From positions 44,165 to 108,164 of the forward strand of contig JAHJIN010000295.1 in the NCBI GenBank assembly GCA_018823415.1: DNA of 64,000 bases, given 5' to 3'. Positions 8,690 to 17,100 of the stretch are shown here, one piece after another. Below the pieces are notes generated by a model, which was given only the letters and a program-made list of their open reading frames with translations, was not told where the DNA came from and ran no database searches. Origin of the DNA: Chloroflexota bacterium (GTDB lineage: Bacteria; Chloroflexota; JAHJIN01). Position 1 is the first letter of the stretch. The number at the start of each line of letters is the position of its first letter. The position numbers and the translations under genes were made by a program.

Positions 8690-9694
8690 CTATACCTGGG
8701 GCCGGGGCAGCAGGCCGGCACGCTTGGTGATCTCGGGCACGGCACTTTCCCACTCGATAGCCATGATATGCACGCCGCGCACGCCGGGGATCTCGCGGAC
8801 CTGCTGGATCACCTCGACGCAGATTTTGATCCCTTCTTCGTCCCAGGCCTCGCGCTGGCGGCGCCGGGCATCCTTCTTGGCCTCCGGGTCCTCGGCTTTT
8901 TTGGGATCCGGGATGCCCTTGACAGCGTCACGCATGCGGTCCACGTATTCCTGGGGCACGTCCATGCCGGGCACGTTGTTGGCCATATAGCGGGCCGCGC
9001 CGTAGGTTCGGATGGGGCTGACGCCGGCCATCAGGTAGACCTTGTCCAGCAGGCCCAGCTCGCCGCACTTTTCCACATACTCGCGGAATTTGGGCACGTT
9101 GAACACGATCTGGGTCTGGATGAAATCGGCCCCGGCGGCGATCTTTTTCGCCAGGCGGTAAGGCCGGAACTCGAACGGGTCGGCAAAGGGGTTGGCCGCC
9201 GCGCCGATGAAAAAGTGAGGCTCGGTGCCGGGCTTCATCTCGTCGCCGCAGAGGAACTGGTGATCGTCGCGCATCCGGCGCACCATGTCCAACAGTTGCA
9301 TCGAGTCCAGGTCGAACACGTTCTTGGATGTGGGATGGTTGCCAAAGTGCTGGTGGTCGCCAGAGAGGCAGAGCAGGTTCTTCATGCCCAGAGCCGACGC
9401 GCCCAACAGGTCCGCCTGAATGGCGATGCGATTGCGGTCGCGGCACGTCATCTGGATGGTGGGCTCGATGCCCAGGTCCAGGAGCATCTTGCCCACGGCG
9501 ATGGAAGCCATGCGCACCACGGCGGTCTGGTTGTCGGTGATGTTAACTGCATCCACCACGCCCTTGAGATGCTGGGCCTTTTTGCTGATAATGGCCGGGT
9601 CGGCATGCTGCGGCGGTCCCAGTTCACCGGTGGCGGCGAAATGGCCGGCCGTGAGCACTTTTTCCAGGTTGCTGCCAGATTTATACTCGCTCAT
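8690..9694 (-). CDS. metF: Methylenetetrahydrofolate reductase
   Basis: Protein of 334 aa beginning MSEYKSGSNLEKVL with GGGAGG upstream. It has the FAD-dependent TIM-barrel MTHFR signature: TGELGPPQ near residue 20, AVNITDN near 48, IQMTCRDRNR near 79, LLCLSGDH near 106 and FIQTQIVF near 188. It reduces methylene-THF to methyl-THF, the last reduction of the Wood-Ljungdahl methyl branch (or the reverse in oxidative direction). The start codon overlaps the metV stop by 4 bases (ATGA), so the two subunits are translationally coupled, as in two-subunit MetFV enzymes. Hdr genes on both sides suggest that electrons come from a bifurcating complex and not from NADH alone. Confidence 0.92.
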   Translation of the reverse strand: MSEYKSGSNLEKVLTAGHFAATGELGPPQHADPAIISKKAQHLKGVVDAVNITDNQTAVVRMASIAVGKMLLDLGIEPTIQMTCRDRNRIAIQADLLGASALGMKNLLCLSGDHQHFGNHPTSKNVFDLDSMQLLDMVRRMRDDHQFLCGDEMKPGTEPHFFIGAAANPFADPFEFRPYRLAKKIAAGADFIQTQIVFNVPKFREYVEKCGELGLLDKVYLMAGVSPIRTYGAARYMANNVPGMDVPQEYVDRMRDAVKGIPDPKKAEDPEAKKDARRRQREAWDEEGIKICVEVIQQVREIPGVRGVHIMAIEWESAVPEITKRAGLLPRPQV

Positions 9695-10359
9695 AGTTTC
9701 AGGTCCTCCCTCACGATCTTGCGCGGGCCGCCGTCGCGGCTGGTGCTCCAGTCCTTGGCTGGTAATACCGCGGTGAGCTTGTCTAGCTGGTCCAGGCGCA
9801 CCAGCCGGTCATAGATGAGTTGCCAGCCGCAATCCACCTCGTCGTCGATCTCGCATTTGCCACGCTGCGAGCCACCGCAGGGGCCATTGAGCAGGCTCTT
9901 AGAGCACCGGGCAATGGGACAGATACCACCGGTGAGGTGCAGCACACAGTTGCCGCAGGCTTGGCAGCGCTCGGTCCACACGCCCTGCTCCTCGGGGATG
10001 CCCAAAAAGGTGGTGTTGAGGCCCGGCAAGATGATGGCGTCTGGGTAGCGTTCGGCCATGCCCTGCACGCCAATGCCGCACGCCATCGAGATCACGGCAT
10101 CCACATCGCTCACTTGCTCCGCCACCGGGTCAATGTATTCCCACTCGCACTGGCGCTGGACCGTGTATTCTTGCACCTCCAGCTTGTGCCCATCGATCTG
10201 TTCGGCCATGCGGAGTGCCGAGGCCAAAATACCCACCTCTTTTTCTCCGCCGGCAAAACAAACCGTGACGCAGGTCCCGCAGCCCAGGACCAGGACCTTG
10301 TTGCAGCCCTTGATCATGTCGCGGATCTCTTCCAAAGGTTTCTGTTCACCGACGATCAT
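9691..10359 (-). CDS. metV: MetV, zinc/Fe-S C-terminal-type MTHFR partner
   Basis: Protein of 222 aa from ATG 10359, chosen because GGGAGG lies seven bases before it. It contains the MTHFR_C-type domain: KVLVLGCGTCVTVCFAGG near residue 22, two further Cys groups at CQACGNCVLHLTGGICPIARC near residues 130-150 (split here across the motif), and NGPCGGSQRGKCE near residue 158. MetV binds Fe-S clusters and zinc and passes electrons to MetF. It overlaps metF by 4 bases. Upstream is the DNA methylase gene, an unusual intruder between mvhD and metVF. Confidence 0.88.
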   Translation of the reverse strand: MIVGEQKPLEEIRDMIKGCNKVLVLGCGTCVTVCFAGGEKEVGILASALRMAEQIDGHKLEVQEYTVQRQCEWEYIDPVAEQVSDVDAVISMACGIGVQGMAERYPDAIILPGLNTTFLGIPEEQGVWTERCQACGNCVLHLTGGICPIARCSKSLLNGPCGGSQRGKCEIDDEVDCGWQLIYDRLVRLDQLDKLTAVLPAKDWSTSRDGGPRKIVREDLKL

Positions 10360-10427
10360 GCTTTCCTCCCATGATTCTTGATAGCCAATTGAACCCAAAG
10401 ACACCAGATGCCGTGCTCGCCGTATGA

Positions 10428-11534
10428 TTAGCGGCGTTCCACCAGAAAAAGCTGCTCCCTGACATGAATGCTGCGATTGCGGAGGTTCCGGCTGCCCCGA
10501 AAGGTGTTGTAGGGGATGTCGGTCGTCTCGACCGGCCCCACTTCAGCCAGCAGCCGCACCATGTCATCAGGTTGGATGAATCCTTCGTTGCTAAACGACA
10601 CCAGGATAAACCGGGCATCCACCGCCCGTACCAGGTCGCTGAAACGCGCCAAGATTTTGGAGCGGACATTGTAATCCGAGCGCCGCCAGTTCACTGGGAT
10701 GCCCGAGACCTTGCTGATGCACTGCGGCCGGGTATAGTGAACCAGCAGGTTGAGCATGAAATAGTTTGAGCCGTATGGATGCTGGTTGTACGGCGGGTCG
10801 AAATAGGCCAAGTCCAGGCCGGCCAACTCGCTCCGACGGACCACCTGGTTGGCATCCTGCTGAAACACCTGCACCGGGCACTCGAATCGGCTCAGGACGG
10901 GCGCTTCGAGGCAAATCTCGCCGGTGATCCGACTCAGCGCATCGGCGTTGCTCCCGCCGAACCGACCGATCTGGGTGCGCCGATCCTTGTAAAAGCCCTT
11001 GAACACGCCGGCGGTGTTGGCGTGAATCGACGCCTCACTGAGCAGCGGCCCCAGCAGCAAGTCTCTCAAGTCGGCCGGCGCGGCGGCAATGAGCCGGCGA
11101 TAGTTGTCCAGCCGCCGGGCGTTGCACCGGGTATAGAACACCCGGTCGTCCCTGGTGATGCGGCGCTCGTCGCGCGGCGCGTACAGCTCCTCGATAAACC
11201 CCGGCGCGAGACCCGCCTCGTCCACGCGCCGGTTCAGGTCGTCCACCACAGCCGCCAGTTCGGCCCGGTTGACCGTGCTCCTGTTGCGCAGGTAGCACCG
11301 CGCAACAACGGCGGCATAGTCTTCGATGTCATTGCTGGCGAGATAGGCGGCATGCTGCTTGAAATATCGCGCCACGACGCCGGACCCGGCGAAACCGTCC
11401 AGGATGCGCAGCCGGTCCCAGCCCAGTCGCTCCTTGACTGTTGTCAAGGCGGCGCCAATGTGCCCCAGCAACGCACGCTTGTTGCCGATATAGGTGATCA
11501 GTTGTTTCGATAAATAGTCCGGCTCCTCGATCAT
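10428..11534 (-). CDS. DNA adenine methylase, D12 (alpha) class, orphan
   Basis: Protein of 368 aa. The N-terminus has the D12-class motif X (TYIGNKRALL), followed by the AdoMet motif ILDGFAGSGVVARYF near residue 43 and the catalytic DPPYNQHPYGSNYF near residue 247; the order X-I-IV marks an alpha-class N6-adenine methyltransferase, and the region after DPPY resembles FokI-type methylases. ATG 11534 is seven bases after the selenoprotein-type mvhD stop, without a clear ribosome site, so coupling is likely. No restriction endonuclease, specificity subunit or transposase was found nearby. It therefore looks like a solitary methylase set inside a redox operon, perhaps as a late insertion; base composition is similar to its neighbours. 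Confidence 0.85.
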   Translation of the reverse strand: MIEEPDYLSKQLITYIGNKRALLGHIGAALTTVKERLGWDRLRILDGFAGSGVVARYFKQHAAYLASNDIEDYAAVVARCYLRNRSTVNRAELAAVVDDLNRRVDEAGLAPGFIEELYAPRDERRITRDDRVFYTRCNARRLDNYRRLIAAAPADLRDLLLGPLLSEASIHANTAGVFKGFYKDRRTQIGRFGGSNADALSRITGEICLEAPVLSRFECPVQVFQQDANQVVRRSELAGLDLAYFDPPYNQHPYGSNYFMLNLLVHYTRPQCISKVSGIPVNWRRSDYNVRSKILARFSDLVRAVDARFILVSFSNEGFIQPDDMVRLLAEVGPVETTDIPYNTFRGSRNLRNRSIHVREQLFLVERR

Positions 11535-11541
11535 GCCCGGT

Positions 11542-11967
11542 CTATTCGGCCGCTGGCACCGGCCGCAAGGGGCTGGGTCCCAGTTCGCGAATCTTGGTCG
11601 TCATGGTCCGGGCCACCTCAGCAAAGCGCGCGCCCTCGGCCGAGGAAAGGAAGTGCATCTCGAGCCGCTCGCCGCCCACGCCGATCTGGTCCAGCAGGCC
11701 TTTGACATAGTTGACTCGCTTTTGCGCCTTGGTATTACCTTCCAGGTAATGACAGGTGCCGGGCAGTCAACCGGCCACAAAGACGCCGTCGGCCCCTTGT
11801 TCAAAGGCCTTGAGCAGATGCAGGGCGTCTACCCGGCCGGTGCAGGGCACCTTGACGATCTTGATGTTGGCCGGGTATGACAGCCGCATGGAACCGGCCA
11901 GATCGGCCGCGGCATAGGCGCAATAGTGGCAGGAAAAGGCGACGATTTCGGGCTCAAAGTCGGTCAT
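11542..11967 (-). CDS. mvhD: MvhD-like hydrogenase iron-sulfur subunit with in-frame TGA, probable selenoprotein
   Basis: The minus-strand frame from ATG 11967 reads 66 codons, a TGA at 11769-11767, then 74 more codons to TAG at 11542. Both halves align continuously with the intact 144-aa paralogue at 18824-19258: VFVAG-TGA-LPGTCHYLEGN here against VYIMACLEGNCHH there, so the TGA falls on the conserved Cys of the CxxxxC cluster motif. MvhD carries a [2Fe-2S] cluster and passes electrons between HdrA and a donor. Methanogen VhuD is a known selenoprotein of this family. A SECIS-like hairpin follows the TGA (11734-11750). TGA is an ordinary stop in neighbours (for example the gene at 12001), so genome-wide recoding is unlikely. 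A nonsense mutation is the main alternative. Confidence 0.85.
11734..11769 (-). promoter_or_regulatory. Putative bacterial SECIS element downstream of in-frame TGA
   Basis: In the transcript the UGA (11769-11767) is followed after 16 nt by a perfect stem of 7 bp (ATTACCT with AGGTAAT, 11750-11744 and 11740-11734) closed by the triloop GGA. About 23 nt separate UGA from the loop, inside the 16-37 nt range of bacterial SECIS elements, and the loop begins with G as required. A weaker lower stem CCU/AGG may extend it. Confidence 0.75.
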
Positions 11968-12000
11968 CTGGCTTGCCTTTCTTCCGGTTCGATGGCTAGA

Positions 12001-13704
12001 TCATTCGCTCATCTCGTACGCGCCCTTGAGTGCATAGACGTGCTCGTTCCACACGTGCTGATAGCGGGCCTCGTCCACGGCCGGCTTGTGGATCAGGCGC
12101 TGGTAATAGTCCATTTGCACCGGCGTGCTGCTGGGCTTGCCGTACAGTTGCAGGGCAAACTTGTTAAAGTCGCGCACCATAAAGTCAAAGATCTGGTCCA
12201 CCAGGGCCTCGTCCACCTGGTAGATGCGGGCGTTTTCCAGGACGAGTTGCCCATAGACCACCAGCGTAAACAGTTCGCCCAGGGCCAGCAAAAAGTCGGT
12301 ATCGCGCTGCTGGGCCTCGTCGGGCGTCGCCGCCATCAGCGATTCCTGGAACACGGCCACCTGCTCCTGGAACACGTTCACGTTGGGCAGGTCCCAGTCG
12401 TCATAGGCCAGGCGATAATCGTGAAAGCGAATCTGGCCCAAGCCCCGGGCCGGCCCCTGGTCAAAGAGAAAATCGTCGTTGGCCGCGTCCGAGCGCTGCG
12501 GGACCGGCGCATAGTCGGCCGGGTTGAAGAAATAGTTGGGCATAAACTTGACAATGAGGGCAATGTTCACGTGCACGGTGCCCTCTAGCTTGGGCAGCGC
12601 CCGAATGTCCCGGGCCGCCATCTCGAAATACGTGTCGCGCTCGAACCCTTTGGCGGCGATGACGTCCCACAGCAGGTTGATCACCTCTTCGCCCTGGGTG
12701 GTCACCTTCATCTTGACGGTGGGGTTGTACAAGAGATAGCGCCGGTCGTCCGGCGACGCCGAGCGCATGTAATCGGCGGCGCGCAGGGCAAAGAGCTTCA
12801 TCGCCACCAGCCGGGCATAGGCCTCGGTAAACATTTGTTTGACGTGCGGAAAATCGGTCACATACATGCCATACAGCCGCCGGTTGGCCGCGTGGTTGAG
12901 GGCCTCGTAAAAGGCGTGGGTACAAATGCCAATGGACGCCCAGCCCAGGTTGTATTTGCCCACGTTCACGGTGTTGAGCGCCGTGTCCCAGGCAGCCGAG
13001 CCTCGCGCCAGGATGTCGGCCTCGGTGATGGGATAGTCGCGCAGCACAAAATCCGCCACATAAGACTGCGAGTTGACGACGTTGCCCACCAGTTCGTAAT
13101 TCTGATGGTGAAAATTGGCGACAAAGAACATATAATCGCCGGTTTCAGCCATCTTGCCAAAGGTAGACACCATCTCGGCCACGTTGCCGTTGCCGATATA
13201 GTACTTTTCGCCGTTGGCGCGATAGGTGCCATCGGACTGCGGCGTCAGCGTCATCTCGGTGGAGTAGATGTCGGCCCCGTGCGCCCGCTCTGACAGGCCA
13301 AAGGCAAACACCGCGCCGTCCCGGAGCAGCTGGGCCGCACGCTGCTTGGCGGCCTCGTTCTGGCTCATCCAGATGGGACCCAGGCCCAGGATCGAAACCT
13401 GCCAGGTATACCAGTAGTGCAGACCATAAAAGGCCAGGATCTCGTTAAACTCGCAGTTGCGCCAGGTGTCCCAGCGGCAGTCTGCGTTGTCCCCCCCGTA
13501 ACCAGCCGGCGTCAGGAGCGTGGCAAAGGCCTGCTCGCGCTGCTGGAATTCCAGGAAATCGGCGTACCACACCCGGTCCCGGTCGTCGGCCTTGAGCTGG
13601 CGCTTGCCCTTGGCCTCGAAAAACTCGACGGTGGCGCGCATGATCGCGCGAGACCGTTCGTCGGGATAGGTGCGGTCAAGTTGTTTGGGATTCAAGAGGA
13701 TCAC
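12001..13704 (-). CDS. Acyl-CoA dehydrogenase-family flavoprotein in Hdr cluster
   Basis: Protein of 567 aa, longer than ordinary acyl-CoA dehydrogenases (about 380-400), with GTG start at 13704 preceded by AAAGGAG. FAD-contact segments of the family are visible: FAFGLSERAHGADI near residue 135, YIGNGNVAEM near 168, and a helical domain with NLGWASIGICTHAFYEAL near 255 and WDVIAAKGFERD near 345. The C-terminal about 150 residues form a helical extension like that of acyl-CoA oxidases or large ACADs. It lies between mvhD-Sec and a small membrane protein inside the redox island, not in the beta-oxidation operon. This suggests that it feeds or accepts electrons through MvhD/Hdr; the substrate is unknown. 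Confidence 0.78.
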   Translation of the reverse strand: MILLNPKQLDRTYPDERSRAIMRATVEFFEAKGKRQLKADDRDRVWYADFLEFQQREQAFATLLTPAGYGGDNADCRWDTWRNCEFNEILAFYGLHYWYTWQVSILGLGPIWMSQNEAAKQRAAQLLRDGAVFAFGLSERAHGADIYSTEMTLTPQSDGTYRANGEKYYIGNGNVAEMVSTFGKMAETGDYMFFVANFHHQNYELVGNVVNSQSYVADFVLRDYPITEADILARGSAAWDTALNTVNVGKYNLGWASIGICTHAFYEALNHAANRRLYGMYVTDFPHVKQMFTEAYARLVAMKLFALRAADYMRSASPDDRRYLLYNPTVKMKVTTQGEEVINLLWDVIAAKGFERDTYFEMAARDIRALPKLEGTVHVNIALIVKFMPNYFFNPADYAPVPQRSDAANDDFLFDQGPARGLGQIRFHDYRLAYDDWDLPNVNVFQEQVAVFQESLMAATPDEAQQRDTDFLLALGELFTLVVYGQLVLENARIYQVDEALVDQIFDFMVRDFNKFALQLYGKPSSTPVQMDYYQRLIHKPAVDEARYQHVWNEHVYALKGAYEMSE

Positions 13705-13848
13705 AGAGTCGCTCCTTTAACGGCCAAGCCGGCGCGCGTGCCCGATTTTGGGCGCACCGAACTACTAGCCCCGGCTCCTGGCTTTTTATAGGCGCCAGCC
13801 AGATACGCGGCTACCATTGCCAGTGGATCGGATTGGGTCCTATGGAAA

Positions 13849-14061
13849 CTAGCGTGCGAGCGGTTCCAGCAGGCACCGGCCCACGATGCCCATGATCACG
13901 GGCACAAAGCCCACGATGATCAGCACCAGGCCTACCACCAGACCCATCGTGCCGGCGACATTCATGAACACATATACGCCCACGAGAATGATCACCAGGC
14001 CCAGGACCACCCGCAAGACACGACCAGCAGTACCGTTCATAAAGCTAATCAAACCTGCCAT
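13849..14061 (-). CDS. Small two-helix membrane protein (DUF2892-like)
   Basis: Protein of 70 aa from ATG 14061, chosen because GAGGAGGTGA precedes it; an upstream in-frame start would lack a site. It contains two hydrophobic helices (about residues 15-34 and 38-60) and a short basic C-terminus. The pattern FMNGTAGRVLRVVLGLVII resembles DUF2892-type inner-membrane proteins. The gene sits between the large HdrA-GltD fusion and the acyl-CoA dehydrogenase homologue. It could anchor redox proteins to the membrane or simply be a bystander. Confidence 0.65.
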   Translation of the reverse strand: MAGLISFMNGTAGRVLRVVLGLVIILVGVYVFMNVAGTMGLVVGLVLIIVGFVPVIMGIVGRCLLEPLAR

Positions 14062-14170
14062 GTGAGTCACCTCCTCTTTTTTGAACCTTTGCACCAGTGT
14101 AAACGCGTCCCACCACGGACACAGAGCAGGCTCGTCCGTGATAGCTCGTGGTAAAAGACTACGGACCTTT

Positions 14171-17100
14171 TCAAGCCGGCACCAGCAGTGCCTCCGTCTT
14201 GCAGATGATCTGGTCGTCGCGATAGTGCTGGAGCTGGATGGCCTTGGCCGGGCATTCGCCCACGCAGATACCGCAGCCCTGGCACGCTGCTGCCCGGATG
14301 ACCGCCGCGCCTACGATGCCACCGGCCCCCACCATTTCGTGGTCGATGACCGGCACGTCAAAGGGGCAGACGCGGACGCAGGTGAGGCAGGCGGTGCATT
14401 TCTCCGGCTCCACCACAGCCACTACGCCGCCCACGTCCAGCATGTCCTGGCTCAGGATGGTCGCCGCCCGGGCCGCTGCCGCCTGGGCCTGGGCCACTGT
14501 CTCGTCGACAAACTTGGGATAGTGGGCCACGCCGCAGAGGAAAATGCCCTCGGACGGGAAATCCACCGGCCGGAGCTTGACGTGCGCCTCCAGGAAAAAG
14601 CCTTCTTTGGCGCAGGAGAATTTCATCAACTCGGCCAGCTTTTGGCTGCCTTCGCCGGGCACCAGCGCGCTGCTCAACGCCACGACATCCGGCTTGATGA
14701 CCAGGTCTTGGCCCAGGTTCAACTCGCGAACCTGCACCTGCAACCGGCCATCCACGGTTTTCACCTGCGGTCGATGTTCATCGTCCCACCGCACAAAGAC
14801 CACGCCCTGGCGCCGGGCCTCGGTGTAGAGCGCCTCCTTGAACCCGTAGGTGCGCATATCGCGGTACAGCACGAACACCTCGGCATCTGGCCGCAGTTCC
14901 TTGATCTTGAGGGCGTTTTTCACCGCCACGGTGCAGCACACGCGACTGCAATAGAAATCCACGTTGGCATCGTCATCCCAGGGGCCGGCGCATTGGATCA
15001 TCACCGTGCGGTGTGGCGCGTCGCCGGCCGCCAGCCGGGCCTCCAGGTCGCCCTGGGTGATGACGCCGGGGCCATACGCCTGCGGCCGGTATTCCTGCCC
15101 GCCGGTGGCGACGATGGCGACGCCGTGCGGGATGAGCCGCTGCGTCGGGTCGCTGGTCGACGCCACGGTAGCCTGGAAATTGCCCACATAGCCGCTGTAC
15201 TTGACCAACCGATGCCCCAGCAGCACTTCGATGCGCTCGTTGGCCTGCACCTGGTCGATGAGCGTTTGCAGATAGGCCTGGGGGTCCAACCCATCAGTAG
15301 TGTAATGGATGGACCGCAGCCGGCCGCCCAGGGCCGGCTCGCGCTCCACCAGCACCACCTGGTAGCCCTGGTCCGCCAGGCTGAGCGCCGCCGTCATCCC
15401 GGCCACGCCCCCGCCGATGACCAACGCCGAGTGGTCGAGCGGCTGTTTTTCCTTGTGCAGTGGCTCCAGGGTGCGCGCCCGGGCCACGGCCATGCGCGTG
15501 AGGGCCTCGGATTTGGCAGTGGCGAATTCTGGCTCTTTCGAGTGGACCCACGAGCACTGGTCGCGGATGTTGGCCATCTCGAACAGGTACGGGTTCAGCC
15601 CGGCCGACCGGATGGTGTCCTGGAACAGCGGCTCGTGGGTGCGCGGCGTGCACGACGACACCACCACCCGGTTCAGGTTGTGCTCTTGCACGCGCTCCTG
15701 GATGAGCTTGAGCGAGTCGGCGGAGCAGGTGTACATGGTGTTCTCGGCATGAACCACGCCGGGCAGCGTCGCGGCATACGCGGTCACGTCGGCCACATCC
15801 ACCACCCCGGCGATGTTGGATCCGCAACTGCAAATAAACACGCCCACGCGCGGCTCGGCAGCATCCACATCAGTTTCCGGCGGGTATTCCTTCGCCGTGA
15901 CGAGGGTACCGCGCGCCGTGCCGATGACGCGCAGCGCACCGGCCGCCGCGCCGCTGGCCTCCACCACGCTGTCCGGGATGTCCTTGGGCTCGGCAAAAGC
16001 GCCGCAAACATAGACGCCCGGCCGTGATGTTTCCACCGGGTTGCCCGGCGCGCGCCAGCAAAAACCCAAATCGTTCAGGTCGATGCCCAGGGATTGGGAC
16101 ATGGTGACCGAATCAGCCGGCGGCTCGAACCCGACGCTCAACACCACCAGGCCATAGGTTTCCTCGTGGAGATCGCCGGTTTCTTCGTCCTGGTAACGAA
16201 TGATAATGTCTTTGGTCTTGGGGTCCTCGACCAGACGCGAGGCCCGGCTCCGCGTGTAGCCGATGCCCTGTTCCTGCGCCCGGCGATAGTACGCGTCAAA
16301 GCCCTTGCCAAAGGCCCGCATGTCCATCTGATAGACCTGGCAGTGGACGCCGGGCACGTGCTCCAGGGTCAGCATGGCCTCTTTGGTGGCGTACATGCAG
16401 CACACCGACGAGCAATAGTCGTGCTCCTGGTCGCGGGAGCCCACGCATTGGAGAAAGGCAATTTTCTGGGGTTCCTCGTGGTCCGAGGGCCGGGTGATGT
16501 GGCCGCCGGTGGGACCGCTGGCCGACAGCAGGCGCTCGTACTCCATGCTGGTGACGACATTGGGGTAGCGGCCGTAGCCCAATTCCTCGGCCCGGCGCGC
16601 GTCGAACAGGCTATAGCCCGGGGCCAGTACCACGGCCCCCACCGCCAGTTCCTCCTCGTAAGGAGCCTGCTGGTGGTCGATGGCGCCCAGCTTGCAGGCC
16701 AGCACGCACTGGTAGCACTCAGAGCAGAGGCCGCAGCGCAGGCAGCGCAGCGCCTCGGCGTGGGCCTGCTCCTCCGTCAGCCCCAGCTCTACCTCGCGAA
16801 AGTCGCCGATGCGCTCCTGGGCCGGCGCGGTGGGCATGGCCTGGCGAGGGCCGGCGTTCACCGTGCCCTCGTGCAGGATCGCTTCCAGCTCCTCGGTAGT
16901 CCACTCGGCCTCCGGGAGGGGCATCTGCTCGCGGGGGGTCAGCAGCGGCATGCCCCGCAGGTGACGGTCGATGGACAACGCGCCCCGGCGCCCGGCAGCG
17001 ATGGCCTCGATAAGCGCGCCCGGGCCGGCCGCCGCGTCACCGCCGGCAAAAACGCCGGGCCGGTTGGTCGCCAGCGTCTCCGGGTCCACCGCAAAGGTGC

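Noticed and set aside
11767..11769. TGA as evidence of an alternative genetic code
   Set aside because: TGA ends other genes of this window (for example 12001-13704 and 18824-19258), so TGA is not generally sense.
14081..16027. Plus-strand open frame of 648 codons
   Set aside because: Antisense shadow of the same HdrA gene; no motifs.
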